In this document: in pieces, positions 40,471 through 50,041 of the stretch
How the letters are laid out: the number at the start of each line of letters is the position of its first letter
How positions within the stretch are numbered: the stretch's first letter is position 1
NCBI RefSeq assembly: GCF_029223525.1
Contig: NZ_JARHTQ010000001.1
Location: 186,001-250,000, forward strand
Reading direction: 5' to 3'
DNA length: 64,000 nucleotides
DNA from: Streptantibioticus ferralitis
Lineage (GTDB): Bacteria; Actinomycetota; Actinomycetes; Streptomycetales; Streptomycetaceae
The notes under the pieces: model-generated
The model's input: only the letters and a program-made list of their open reading frames with translations
Databases searched by the model: none
What the model was told of the DNA's origin: nothing
Made by a program: the position numbers and the translations under genes

Positions 40471-43400
40471 CTACCTCGGAGAATGCCTGGCGGGCCAATA
40501 GAACTGTTTCTGCTGCGTCCCCTGCGTGCGGGGATACACCATGCCGTACATGGCTCCGTGGCTGCCACGGATGAGCGGGGAGCAGAAGTCTGTGCACACG
40601 CTGTTGGAGGCCGCGCCATGTGTGGGTAGCCAGTCCGGCTTGTCCTTGCCGTGGTTCAACCGGCTAAGGTAGGCGAGGATGTTCTGCTCGGCGTGACCGC
40701 CCTTGACGCGCGGAGGCACCTTCATATAAGCGTCATCGGGGATGGGTACGAGCCCAAGTTGCTTGGCCAGTTTGACTTGTTCCGCATCGAGTTTGCTCTT
40801 GCTCGTGCCCGAGACAAAAGTTACGGGACCCTTTGGCGTCTGCGCGTGGATGATCGCGACTGTCTGCTTCTCGCGTTGAATCTTGTTCTGCTTGAGGTTG
40901 TTGATCTGCTCCGCCATCTTCTGCATCGCGTCCATGCATGGCGCGAGCCCCATGGGATCGGAGATGGTCGCCGGGTTTTCCACGTACCCGAGGGGATTGG
41001 GCGCGGGTGCCAGCCCCAGCGGGTCGGGTGTGACGTAGCGGCCCGGTTCGGGATCGTAGTGGCGGAAGTGGTTGTAGTGGAGTCCGGTCTCCGGGTCGGC
41101 GTACTGGCCGGGAAAGCGCAGGGGTGTGTAGGCGCTGGCGCCGCGATTCCACGCGGTGGTGCCCCACAGGGTGGGGCGGCTGTGCCAGGCGATGTCACCG
41201 GTCTCGCTGACGAGTTCGGTCGGGGTGCCGATGAGGTCCGTGACGATGGCGAAGAAGCGCGAGTCGACGGACTGCTGGTCGGCGCTGAGCTGGCGGCTCT
41301 CGGCTTGCGCGAGTGGTCGTAGGCCGTCGTACTCCCAGGTCAGCGTTGTCCGCGTGGTGGTGTCGGTCTGTTCCGACAGGCGGCCACCGTCCCATGAGAA
41401 GACGGTTTCCTCGACGACCGTTCCGTCCGCGGCGTGCTTGCGCTTGGCGGTGCGACGCGCGAAGGCGTCGTAGGTGTAGGTCCAGAGCACGCCGTCCGGC
41501 GTTGTGCAGGAGGTGAGTCGGTCCTCGGCGTCCCAGGTGTAGCGCCAGATGTCGGGCTTGCGGGACAGGCGTTTTCTGCGGCGCTCGATGACGCGTCCCG
41601 CCGCGTCATAGGTGTAGTGCAGGCATCCGGCGGAGCGCAGCCGCATCCCTTCGTAGGTGCGCGGGCCCCGTGTGTCAGGGCTGGGGGCGTGGTCGGGCCA
41701 GGTGGCCTCGGTCTGGTTGCCTTCGCCGTCGTAGAGGTAGCGCTCGCTCCAGTGGTGCGCGTCGACGCCTGTTGGGCGGCCATCGGCGTCGAGCGTGAAA
41801 CTCTTTGCCTCGCCAGTGAGTTGGTCGGTGATGGCGAGGAGGTGGTGGTCGGGCCGGTAGGAGTAGGCGCGTGAGCGCAGCTTTCGGCCCTTGACGGCCA
41901 GGCTCTGCTCGCTGACGCGCCCCAGTGCGTCCCAGGCGGTGGCCAGGTGGACGGCCCGATCAGCGGAGCCAACGGTGCGGGTGAGTTCCTGCCCGCGGGC
42001 GTCGTGCGCGAAGTGCAGCGGACGCCCGCTGAACTCCATGAGTGTGCGGTTGCCTGCCGCGTCATACCTCTGGGTCGTGACCGCGCCGCTGGGTGTGGTG
42101 CGGAAGGTGCGGCGGCCTTCGGCGTCGTAGGTGTAGCGATGGGTACGGCCGTCGACTGTCTCGGCGGTAAGACGCCCCTGCGCGTCCCACTCCAACTCCA
42201 GCGTGGCATGAGGAGATTGTGCTTGGAGGAGTCTGCCCGCCGGGTCGTAGGCGAAGGAGGTGACAGCGCCGTCGACGTCCTTGGTCGCGAGGCGGCCCAG
42301 TGCATCGTAGTGGTGAGTGACGGTCTGACCGGCAGGGTTGGTGCGGGAGACCATGCGGCCGGAGGTGTCGTGCGTGTAGGTCAGTGTCCGGCCGTCGAAG
42401 TCGGTCTCGCGGATGACGCGTCCCACTTCGTCGTACGCGTAATCCCACGTGAGACCAGCTGAGTTGCGGACCCCGGTCAGTCGCAGCTCGGTGTCGTAGG
42501 TGAACTCATAGCGCGCTCCGCCCGCCTCGGTGCGGGCCGCGACCAGGTCGAAGTGGGTGTATTCGTAGCGGGTGATACCGCCGTTCGCGTCGGTCTCGGT
42601 CAGGCAGTTGCCCTCGCCGTCATAGGTCCACCTCTGTTCGCTGCCGTCGGGCTCGACGCGGCGTAGAAGGTTCCCTTCGATGTCCCACTCCAGGCGTGTG
42701 GTGGCGCCGAGCGGGTCGGTGAGGGAGGTCGGGCGGCCGAACCCGTCGCGCGTGAAGGTGTGGGTGTGGCCGAGGGCATCGGTGCGGGCCATCGGTAGCC
42801 CGGCCGGGTTGGGCAGGAAGGTTTCGGTGGCGCCGAGGGCGTCGGTGATCGCCGTGATGCCGCCGCGCGCATCGTGTGCGTAGCGAGTGGTCGTCCCGTC
42901 GGGTGCGATCAGCGCGGTGTTGTTGCCGGCCTCGTCGTACCCGCGCCGCCACACGGCTCCGTCAGGCCCGGTCACGACGAGCGGCATGCCCCGCTCGTCG
43001 TACTCGGCAGTGGTGACGGTGCCATCGGCCTCGCGGACGGCCGTGAGATTGCCGTGCTCGTCCCAGCTCCACTGTGTGGTGTGGCCCTGTGCGTCCGTGC
43101 GGCTCAGGAGGTGGTCGTCACGGTCCCAGGTTTGGCGGGTGCTGTTGCCCAGCGGGTCGGTCTCGGCCACGACCTGAAGGCGGTCGTTGAGATGGTAGAC
43201 GGTGGTGACACCGGTGGAGTTGGTGTAGCGGGTGATGCGGTAGCCGGTCTCGGGGTGGACCTCGTACGCGAAGGTGGAAGAGAGGAGCCCGTCGGGGCCG
43301 ATGGTGCGGACGACGCGGCCGTCATTGTCGTAGACGTACTGGAAGGTGGAGTCGTTGCGGTCGGTCCAGGACGTTATGCGGCCGACCGGATCGTAGGTGA

Positions 43401-45216
43401 AAAGCAGCGGCAGGCCCGAGGAGTTGGTGACCGCGTTGAGGTTGCCGTCCTCGTCGAAGCCGTAGGAGGCGACGGTGACCGGGCCGTCGGGGGTGCGCAG
43501 GGACAGCGTGCGTATTCGCTGGTCTTCTGCGGTGAGGTGGACCGTGTAGCCGCCGTGATGGACGACGGCGGTCGGGGTGCCGTCGCCGTGGCGGTCGATG
43601 GTGATGCGGTTGCTGTTGCGGTCGGTGAGCTCGGTGAGCCAGTAGGCGGTCGACTCGTTATAGGGACTTCCGGTGAAGCAGCGCACGGCGCCGGTGTGCG
43701 TGTCGGTTACCTGGTAGACGATTTCGGTGTTCTCGTCCCCGCCATAACTCAGGGGCAGGCGCGGGCCTTCCAAGGGGAGAACCGGTTCACCGCCGGGCTG
43801 AGGAAGGCGTGGATAGACCAGGAGGGAGCCGTCTTCCCGTGCCCAGACCGCCCCAGTCCCCGCGGTGTCGAGTTCGATGCGCTCGTCAAGGGTGGAAGCC
43901 CAACTGCGGCCGAACCACTGCCCGTAGCGATACCCAGACAGGTGCGTACGCCGCAGGACCAAGGGCAGGACCCCGGGCAGCGACAGATCCGTCTGCGGCA
44001 GGGTCATCTCGCCTGTGGCGACGTCTACTGGATCGTTTTTGCAGGTTTTGTTATCCAGTTGGATGCCGTGACGGCGCGGGTCAGACTTCGCCTCGCTCAG
44101 CGAGTCCGGCTTACTGTAACGCGACCCCCCTCCAGGGCCCTTGGATGCAAGGTGGAGGTCGTCGTTCCCGCCGTGGTGCTTGCGGAGCTTGTGGAAGCCG
44201 TCCTCGATGTCCTGGTCTGCCTTGCGGAAGTCCTTGGAGATCTGCTGGACGGCCTTGGGCAGACGGTCCTTGAGATGGTCGCCCAGCTCCGTGGCGGCCT
44301 TCTCCAACGCGTTGACCGCCTTCTCCGCGACCGGTGCGATCGCCTCGGCGATCACACCCCTGCCGCGAGTACGCCCCAAGTGCCCGCGCGCCGTGAATAT
44401 CTGGCCCCTGGTCTTGCCATGAACCGCGGCACCGACCACGTTGAGGTGAGTGCTCGCCCGCTCATGCTCGGCGTGGTCGATCAGGACATCATCGGAGCCC
44501 CCACCGCCGCCCCCTCCGGCTCTACCGTCTCCGCCGCCGACGGAGTCAAGGTGCAGTGCCCCCTTCGCGGAGCCCACACCCTGATGGAAGCCGTCCTTGC
44601 CCGCCTGCTTGACCTCGTTGAGGTTCACCCCGTCCTGCACGCCCATGCCATCGGCGGCAAGTTGGATCGCCAGATCAACCGCCATGCCATCCAAAGCCGC
44701 CACCGCGGGCTCGGCCAGGGCCGAGACGATGTAGTTGACCGCGTCCTTGGCGACCGCCTGGAACAGCTGCTTGACGACCTGCTGCGTGGCTTCGATCGCA
44801 CCCGCGTCCAGCAGCGCCGACAACCCGCCCGTCTCCGGGATCAGCGCAAGCGCGATCCCGGTCTCGTCGGCCAGGTACCCCAACTGCGTGATGGCCTCGC
44901 CTTTTTGGGCTGTGATGGCACCCGCAGCCAGGTCCAAAGCCCCTGCCACCACTGTCGCCGCAGTGGCGAGGTCTTTCAGGTGCTTGTCCTTGACCTTCCC
45001 CCAGTGGGAGCTGAGTGCCTGCATCGACTGGCCCCGGCCGGACGCCAGCAGGCGTTGCATGTGCTGGTTGGCGGCGCCGGTGTTGTCGTCGAGGTCGTGC
45101 GCGAAGTCGCGGAGCGAGTCGGCCGTGTGGTGGTAGTCGTCCTCGTCCACGTTGGGCCATGACACGCCGATGAGGTCCAGCATCGTGGCGGCCCAGTCGG
45201 GCAACACAACACCCAC
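40471..45216 (-). CDS. RHS-repeat polymorphic toxin with ESX-type N-terminus and deaminase-like C-terminal domain
   Basis: The 1581-residue protein starts at GTG 45216. Residues 1-~200 form a helical WXG/LXG-like secretion region (DLIGVSWPNVDEDDYHHTAD, ALSSHWGKVKDKHLKDLATA). A linker leads to CKNDPVDVATGEMTLPQTDL (DUF6531 start), then about 900 residues of YD repeats that form the RHS shell. The core closes with GQYADPETGLHYNHFRHYDP and NPLGYVENPATISDPMGLAP. The last ~154 residues are the toxin. HAE at 1508-1510 (GGHAEQNILAYL) and CTDFC at 1541-1545 are the zinc motifs of the cytidine-deaminase fold, with Cx3C instead of the usual CxxC. It would deaminate a nucleic acid or nucleotide; the substrate is unknown. 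Confidence 0.85.
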   Translation of the reverse strand: MGVVLPDWAATMLDLIGVSWPNVDEDDYHHTADSLRDFAHDLDDNTGAANQHMQRLLASGRGQSMQALSSHWGKVKDKHLKDLATAATVVAGALDLAAGAITAQKGEAITQLGYLADETGIALALIPETGGLSALLDAGAIEATQQVVKQLFQAVAKDAVNYIVSALAEPAVAALDGMAVDLAIQLAADGMGVQDGVNLNEVKQAGKDGFHQGVGSAKGALHLDSVGGGDGRAGGGGGGGSDDVLIDHAEHERASTHLNVVGAAVHGKTRGQIFTARGHLGRTRGRGVIAEAIAPVAEKAVNALEKAATELGDHLKDRLPKAVQQISKDFRKADQDIEDGFHKLRKHHGGNDDLHLASKGPGGGSRYSKPDSLSEAKSDPRRHGIQLDNKTCKNDPVDVATGEMTLPQTDLSLPGVLPLVLRRTHLSGYRYGQWFGRSWASTLDERIELDTAGTGAVWAREDGSLLVYPRLPQPGGEPVLPLEGPRLPLSYGGDENTEIVYQVTDTHTGAVRCFTGSPYNESTAYWLTELTDRNSNRITIDRHGDGTPTAVVHHGGYTVHLTAEDQRIRTLSLRTPDGPVTVASYGFDEDGNLNAVTNSSGLPLLFTYDPVGRITSWTDRNDSTFQYVYDNDGRVVRTIGPDGLLSSTFAYEVHPETGYRITRYTNSTGVTTVYHLNDRLQVVAETDPLGNSTRQTWDRDDHLLSRTDAQGHTTQWSWDEHGNLTAVREADGTVTTAEYDERGMPLVVTGPDGAVWRRGYDEAGNNTALIAPDGTTTRYAHDARGGITAITDALGATETFLPNPAGLPMARTDALGHTHTFTRDGFGRPTSLTDPLGATTRLEWDIEGNLLRRVEPDGSEQRWTYDGEGNCLTETDANGGITRYEYTHFDLVAARTEAGGARYEFTYDTELRLTGVRNSAGLTWDYAYDEVGRVIRETDFDGRTLTYTHDTSGRMVSRTNPAGQTVTHHYDALGRLATKDVDGAVTSFAYDPAGRLLQAQSPHATLELEWDAQGRLTAETVDGRTHRYTYDAEGRRTFRTTPSGAVTTQRYDAAGNRTLMEFSGRPLHFAHDARGQELTRTVGSADRAVHLATAWDALGRVSEQSLAVKGRKLRSRAYSYRPDHHLLAITDQLTGEAKSFTLDADGRPTGVDAHHWSERYLYDGEGNQTEATWPDHAPSPDTRGPRTYEGMRLRSAGCLHYTYDAAGRVIERRRKRLSRKPDIWRYTWDAEDRLTSCTTPDGVLWTYTYDAFARRTAKRKHAADGTVVEETVFSWDGGRLSEQTDTTTRTTLTWEYDGLRPLAQAESRQLSADQQSVDSRFFAIVTDLIGTPTELVSETGDIAWHSRPTLWGTTAWNRGASAYTPLRFPGQYADPETGLHYNHFRHYDPEPGRYVTPDPLGLAPAPNPLGYVENPATISDPMGLAPCMDAMQKMAEQINNLKQNKIQREKQTVAIIHAQTPKGPVTFVSGTSKSKLDAEQVKLAKQLGLVPIPDDAYMKVPPRVKGGHAEQNILAYLSRLNHGKDKPDWLPTHGAASNSVCTDFCSPLIRGSHGAMYGMVYPRTQGTQQKQFYWPARHSPR

Positions 45217-45446
45217 GACTCAATCCCCCCGTAAAAACGATCAAGATTGGCTAGTCGTATCACGAGGGGATCGGGCAGCGGAAGCCGAGTTTTGGCCTCT
45301 TACCGGTACGTAATGCCGGGTCAGGACAGGCGCCATCTTCAGCAAGCCCAGATCAGTTGGGAGGCCCAGCCCATACGCTGTCCGTGCGGCCAGTGCGAGT
45401 GCGCTCGAGTTGGTTGAAGCCGCTGTGCTGTGTTGGACAGCGGCAC

Positions 45447-46628
45447 TCAGGTGGTTTGGGCGGTGCGCCGCCGGATGAAGAAGCCGGCAATGGCTCCCGC
45501 GGCGACGATCGCCCCCAGGCCGCCCAGGGCCCAAGGCATCATGCCGCTGCCGCCGTGGTCCCCGGCAGCAGTCTGCTCCTTCTCGCCATGCGCCGCAGTT
45601 CCAGGCTTGGGTGCCGCGGAGGCCGAGGAGTTGCTTCCAGCGGGGTTCGGCAGGGGGAAGACGTTGGCAGGCCCAGGATCCCCTTCGTGGTCCAGGAGAA
45701 CCATCCGGGGGCGCACGATCCCGTAGCCGAGGTACTCGCTGGGCACCTTGCCGTCCTGCGGCTTACCAGCGGTCTCGATCAGTGCGCGCAGCACCTGGTC
45801 GCCTGTCCAGTCCGGGTGCGCGGACCAGACGAGGGCGGCGGACGCGGAGGCGATAGCCGTAGCTTGGCTTGTACCCCAACTGGAACACAGTCCGGTGCTA
45901 TTGGGGCAGTGCATGGGAATGTCGTCCCCTGGCGCCGCGAGGGCCACCTGCGGACCGTGGGTTGACCACTTCGTGACGGTGAGGTTCTTGTCCACGGCGC
46001 CGACGGCCACCACGCCGTACATGGAGGCGGGCGCGGTGAGCAGGTTGGCCTTGTCGCCGTCGTTCCCTGTAGCCGCGAACATCAACACGCCTTTTGAGTT
46101 CGCGTAGTTGACTGCCGAGCGCATATCTGGGCTCTCACCTTTGAGGATGCTCCCGAATGACATGTTGATGATGCGAGCCCCGTGATCCACGGCGTATCGA
46201 ATATATTTGGAGATCACCTCTCCGCCGAAGTAATACTTGAGGGGGAGGATTTTTGCCCGTGGAGCGAGACCTTGAATGCCGCCGTCGGCGCCCGTTCCCG
46301 CGATCAAGGCCGCCATCTCCGTGCCGTGACTGTCGTCGCTCCCCGCAGGCGCCTTGCCCTTGTTCAGATCCGCGCTGGGCAGCAACTGGCCCCGCAGTTC
46401 CGGCCTTGACCCGTCGATCTCGCCGTCTATGACGGCAACCGTCACCCCTTGCCCTTGGCTTACCTTCCACATGCTGTCGGCTTGCATGCGGTCCAGGTAC
46501 CACTGATGCGAGCGAGCATCATCAGCAAACGTCCCTGATGCGGCGGCAGTTGATGCGAGCGTGAAGCTGCCGAGGGCTGCAAGCAACGACGCCAAGCGAT
46601 AGGCCGCCTTCGCTGTCGACGTTCGCAT
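45447..46628 (-). CDS. Mycosin-type subtilisin protease (type VII secretion)
   Basis: ATG 46628 follows GGGAGG, and a signal peptide (LASLLAALGSFTLASTAAAS) is next. The catalytic triad is Asp in VTVAVIDGEID, His in DSHGTEMAALIAG and Ser in SSWGTSQATAIASA, with oxyanion Asn in ATGND. The Asp motif is DGE, not the common DTG. A C-terminal transmembrane anchor (WALGGLGAIVAAGAIAGFFI) with RRR follows. These features define mycosins, which mature or license ESX/type VII secretion. It stands between substrate-like genes and the RHS toxin. Confidence 0.88.
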   Translation of the reverse strand: MRTSTAKAAYRLASLLAALGSFTLASTAAASGTFADDARSHQWYLDRMQADSMWKVSQGQGVTVAVIDGEIDGSRPELRGQLLPSADLNKGKAPAGSDDSHGTEMAALIAGTGADGGIQGLAPRAKILPLKYYFGGEVISKYIRYAVDHGARIINMSFGSILKGESPDMRSAVNYANSKGVLMFAATGNDGDKANLLTAPASMYGVVAVGAVDKNLTVTKWSTHGPQVALAAPGDDIPMHCPNSTGLCSSWGTSQATAIASASAALVWSAHPDWTGDQVLRALIETAGKPQDGKVPSEYLGYGIVRPRMVLLDHEGDPGPANVFPLPNPAGSNSSASAAPKPGTAAHGEKEQTAAGDHGGSGMMPWALGGLGAIVAAGAIAGFFIRRRTAQTT

Positions 46629-46668
46629 GGCGCCGTTGCCTCCCACCAGTCCCCAGCTTCCTTTTGGC

Positions 46669-48099
46669 CTACTCAATGACACGTGGCACGACGCCCTGTC
46701 GGCTCGCCTTCCACGTCTCTTCGTCTTTTTCGAGATAGTTCGGGCGAGCGTGGGTGGTGCGTCGGGCGCCGCCTGTTGACCCTACGCCAGTCGACGGAAG
46801 GACCCCGTTGCCTGGGTCTTGCCTCACCAGGCCGGAACCGCCAGGGGTGAACTCCCGTGCGGCCGGGTCTAGCTCATGTGCCTCACCCACAACTCCGCCT
46901 CTTTCGGAAGCAAGGCGCCGACCAGGACTCGTGGGAGCGCCTGGCGCTCGCCCACCTACGTTCGCTACCCCGCCGGTGCCCATCGGCCCACGGAACATTG
47001 AACCGGTAGGAGACGGCTCGCCTTCTCCGCCGATGACGGTCCCCCGAGGAAGCCGGGGTGAGGACATGGAAGCCCCGTTACGACTGGGAATGCCACCGAC
47101 GATCCCATCGCCGCCTGCTTCGCTCGGCAAGCCGCCACGCGTCGGGAGACGGTAACCGCCGAATCCACCGACGCCCTTGGGTACCTCGACAGCCCTCTCT
47201 GGAATTCGTGGAGTTACGTCGCCAGGGCCGGTTCCGGGGATGGTAGCCACGGGAGGAATGCCGATACTCCTCGGCGGGGCGACCGACGGTTCCACCGGTG
47301 CATTGCTGCCATGCGGGGTCAGAGGCGGCGTCGTGGGAGCATGGGTCACCGAGTCAATCGTCGTATGCGAACCGACATCGCCTTGCGGCTCGCGCTGATG
47401 AACGTCCTCTGCCGTGGCCGTCGAGCCATTGCCTGGTGTCATCGCGTGTTCGGGAGCGCTACTGCTGTCCCCGTGGGATACCGCTGGCTCGTACGTTTCA
47501 CCGCGTGGTGTGATACCGCTGGTCGTCGCGTCGGGCGATCCGTAAGGGCGGAATCCTCCGCCGTGTTGGTCCGACGGCAGCAAGGGGGCTGGCATCGGCT
47601 GAAAGCGCGGCTCCTCCTGCTGCGCGATCGTCTCCGTAGACGTCACGTAGTAGGAGGTCAGCTTGTTCATCTGGTTGATGGCCTCTTGGTGGTCCGACTC
47701 GCTCGCCTTGCCACCGCCATTCGACAGCGACCACATGGTCCCGGTCACCTCGGCGAGCGCCTGACCAGCCGCGAGGATGTGGTCGCCCGCCGTACCGGTG
47801 TAGTTGGCCAATGTGAAGCTCTGCTTGGACAGTTGGTCGACCCACAGGTGAAAGGCATCGGCGCCATCACTCTCCCACTCAACCCCTTGCCCATACGTCT
47901 TGAGGTCGTTGGCGATGGACTCAATCTGCTTCTGCGCGGCCAAGAGCGCATGCCCAGTGCTGGTGAGTTCGCTGGGCATGGCGTTGGCCACCATGGCATG
48001 CAAGTCCTCGAAGGACTTGCCCTCGAAATCGGTCTTACTGCGATAGCACGCGGTGACATTCATCTGGCCGGCGGTGATGCCGTCGTCGCCTTGCCCCAT
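46669..48099 (-). CDS. ESX-substrate-like protein with long Pro/Gly-rich tail (PPE/WXG-like)
   Basis: ATG 48099 has the strong ribosome-binding site GGGAGAG. The first ~170 residues are helical (SFEDLHAMVANAMPSELTST, LLAAQKQIESIANDLKTYGQ, WVDQLSKQSFTLANYTGTAG) and include VEWESDGADAFHLW, a WxG-like turn variant. About 300 residues of Pro/Gly/Thr disorder follow, ending in TWKASRQGVVPRVIE. This layout is that of Streptomyces ESX-associated proteins. It is likely a secreted partner or carrier for the toxin. Confidence 0.65.
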   Translation of the reverse strand: MGQGDDGITAGQMNVTACYRSKTDFEGKSFEDLHAMVANAMPSELTSTGHALLAAQKQIESIANDLKTYGQGVEWESDGADAFHLWVDQLSKQSFTLANYTGTAGDHILAAGQALAEVTGTMWSLSNGGGKASESDHQEAINQMNKLTSYYVTSTETIAQQEEPRFQPMPAPLLPSDQHGGGFRPYGSPDATTSGITPRGETYEPAVSHGDSSSAPEHAMTPGNGSTATAEDVHQREPQGDVGSHTTIDSVTHAPTTPPLTPHGSNAPVEPSVAPPRSIGIPPVATIPGTGPGDVTPRIPERAVEVPKGVGGFGGYRLPTRGGLPSEAGGDGIVGGIPSRNGASMSSPRLPRGTVIGGEGEPSPTGSMFRGPMGTGGVANVGGRAPGAPTSPGRRLASERGGVVGEAHELDPAAREFTPGGSGLVRQDPGNGVLPSTGVGSTGGARRTTHARPNYLEKDEETWKASRQGVVPRVIE

Positions 48100-48115
48100 C
48101 TGCTCTCCCCGGTGC

Positions 48116-48577
48116 CTAAATGCTGCCCGGCGCGGCGGTCTTACCCTGTCCTTCGGCCGACTGCGGTGTCGACGAAGTGGTCGACCGCGTACCCGATCCG
48201 CTCGACTTCGGCGCCTGGTAGAACTTCTCGGTGCTCTGCTGGATCGCGATCAGCCGCTCCATCTGCTCCTGATCAGCGCCGCTGTAGCCGTCCTTGGCCA
48301 TCTGAACTGCGATGCCGAGCGCTTCTATCTGCTCCCCGAACGTCTTCGACAGAGCGACGAGCCGACCGTGGACCTTGTCGTACAGGCCCGCCAGATCGCC
48401 TGCCTCAGCGAAACCTTCGCCGTACGACGAGTGCTCGATCCCCTGAGCGCCGACATTGGTATGCGACGCCTGGGACTTCTCCAAGTCGCTGAGCATCTTG
48501 TCGACGCGGCCCTTGAACACCGCAAGCGACTCGGCCTTGACCGCGAGCCCCTTCGCATCGCTGCTGGGCGCAACCAC
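48116..48577 (-). CDS. WXG100-like small secretion protein
   Basis: GTG 48577 lies just after GGGGGAGG; the annotated TTG at 48592 is part of that ribosome-binding site. The ~153 residues form two helices (KAESLAVFKGRVDKMLSDLE, then AGDLAGLYDKVHGRLVALSK and IEALGIAVQMAKDGYSGADQ) with a Ser/Thr tail. This is the helical hairpin of ESX/WXG100-type proteins, without an obvious WXG. It is first in the leftward toxin operon, upstream of the PPE-like gene, mycosin, RHS toxin and immunity gene. Confidence 0.6.
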   Translation of the reverse strand: MVAPSSDAKGLAVKAESLAVFKGRVDKMLSDLEKSQASHTNVGAQGIEHSSYGEGFAEAGDLAGLYDKVHGRLVALSKTFGEQIEALGIAVQMAKDGYSGADQEQMERLIAIQQSTEKFYQAPKSSGSGTRSTTSSTPQSAEGQGKTAAPGSI

Positions 48578-48839
48578 GGTGCCCTCCCCCAATCACCACC
48601 ACCCCTAACACCTGGCACCACTCTATCGACCCCCTCTGACACCGCCCAACCAAGTTCGCGGCGGAGCAGCCCTCCAAAGCGCGGGCCGCGTCGCGCCAGC
48701 TCCGGCCCGACGTGGCATGTCCTGATGCCCTTGACAGCCTTCCTGCCCTCGCGTCCGACTGGCCCGAATACTCCGGTTCCGGTGCAGGTCAGGCTTTCAC
48801 CTGATGGCCCGCTAATTCGCAACACGACCCGGTGTCCGA

Positions 48840-48867
48840 CTGACAGTACGTTGCGTCCTGGTAGTGT
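48840..48867 (+). promoter_or_regulatory. Possible promoter of the HTH/P-loop gene
   Basis: CTGACA (48840-48845) and TAGTGT (48862-48867) are spaced by 16 bp, close to the sigma-70-type consensus. The start codon is 31 bp downstream. The rest of the 320-bp gap to the leftward gene shows nothing clear. Confidence 0.35.
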
Positions 48868-48898
48868 TGACAACATGTCCGAGAGAGGAGGACGGTTG

Positions 48899-49876
48899 AT
48901 GTCTGATGATTCCGTGCTGAGTGCTCGCCAGCGGGCGCTGCTGATCTCAACCGCCATGCTCAAGGACGCACCGGTAGAGGAGGCCACCAGAATCGCCAGC
49001 ACCCTGGTCAACTCCCTACGGCAGCGCGAGTCCGCAGACCGGGTGGAGGCAGCGGCCTGGCTGGCTGAGTTCAGTGATCAACTTCTGCTTGCCGCTGTGG
49101 CGGCTGAGCGTTCTGACGGGGCGTCTTGGAGCACCATCGGCAAGGCTCTCGGAGTCACCCGTTCTGCAGCTCACGGGCGTTTCGCAGACGCCGTGGGTCG
49201 GCACATTAGGGCCGGGCAGGATGGTAGCGACTCGCCAGAGGAGCCCACGTCTGCCGAGCTGTTCGATCGCGTCCGCCTCTTGTGGGCGGAGGTCGGAGCG
49301 AAGGCAGCCGAGGAGTCGCGTGTGGCAGCGCTTCAGTCACTCACAGTCGGCGATCTGTCCATCGACACTGACTACGAGAACGAGAAGCCAGGCAAGTTGC
49401 TTCTCCACGGTCCGCCTGGCACGGGCAAGACGCAAGCTCTTGAAGCGGCCATTGAGGCGTTGCGTTCCGAGAGCCCAGGCAGTCATGTCGTCGTCGTTCA
49501 GACAGGGCGTCGAAGCGCTTTGGCGAATTTGGGCCGGGTGCTCCGCCAGGCGGGCGAGCCCGAGGAAGCGGAGCGGGGGGAAGACCTCGTTGGCCACACT
49601 GCGGATGGTCACCAACTCAGTATTTTGCGGCTTCAGCACGAAGCAGCAGTCCGTGGCGGCCTGGCTGAGTCCGGTTGTGACCTGGATGCCGACCTGGTTG
49701 TGACTGATCTGCCACCGCTGGACGAAGCGGTCCAGCGCCCAGGACGATCCGGTCGCCAGGTTGAGGAGCGCCTGTTGGAGCTTGAAGCCCAAATCAAGGT
49801 GATCTTGGAGCGGCTGCCTGAACGGCCATCTGCCGATTCGGAAGAGGGAGCACCCGATCCAGCCGCTCGATCTTGA
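48899..49876 (+). CDS. HTH plus P-loop NTPase protein
   Basis: ATG 48899 has the ribosome-binding site GAGAGGAGG; ATG 48875 is too early. The N-terminal domain ends in SWSTIGKALGVTRSAAHGRF, a typical HTH. After a helical linker comes Walker A in KLLLHGPPGTGKTQALEAAI (residues ~160-180). A weak Walker B-like segment (DADLVVTDLPPLDEA) lies near residue 265. The 325 residues are shorter than most AAA proteins. It is followed by a nuclease gene in the same direction, which suggests a two-gene ATPase-nuclease unit. The C-terminal third is unusual in composition and may not be conserved. Confidence 0.5.
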   Translation: MSDDSVLSARQRALLISTAMLKDAPVEEATRIASTLVNSLRQRESADRVEAAAWLAEFSDQLLLAAVAAERSDGASWSTIGKALGVTRSAAHGRFADAVGRHIRAGQDGSDSPEEPTSAELFDRVRLLWAEVGAKAAEESRVAALQSLTVGDLSIDTDYENEKPGKLLLHGPPGTGKTQALEAAIEALRSESPGSHVVVVQTGRRSALANLGRVLRQAGEPEEAERGEDLVGHTADGHQLSILRLQHEAAVRGGLAESGCDLDADLVVTDLPPLDEAVQRPGRSGRQVEERLLELEAQIKVILERLPERPSADSEEGAPDPAARS

Positions 49877-50041
49877 ACAAAGACCAAAGTGCCACCCCGC
49901 CGGCAAGAGTTAGTGGCGCCAGGTCGCAGAACCGTCCTCATGGAAAGGATGAGGTCCGTTGGTCCAGTATCTCGTGCCTTCGCACAGTCGGTCACCGCGC
50001 CCAGCTGGTGATCCCTCCTGGTCGGGACCCCGGGAGGCACG

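Noticed and set aside
42874-45162. Plus-strand open frame of 762 codons
   Set aside because: It is antisense to the RHS protein, with Val/Gly-rich mirror composition and no domain.
49337-49906. Minus-strand frame of 189 codons opposite the HTH/P-loop gene
   Set aside because: The peptide looks less odd than most mirrors, but the plus strand has a good ribosome-binding site, HTH and Walker A. It is kept as a shadow.
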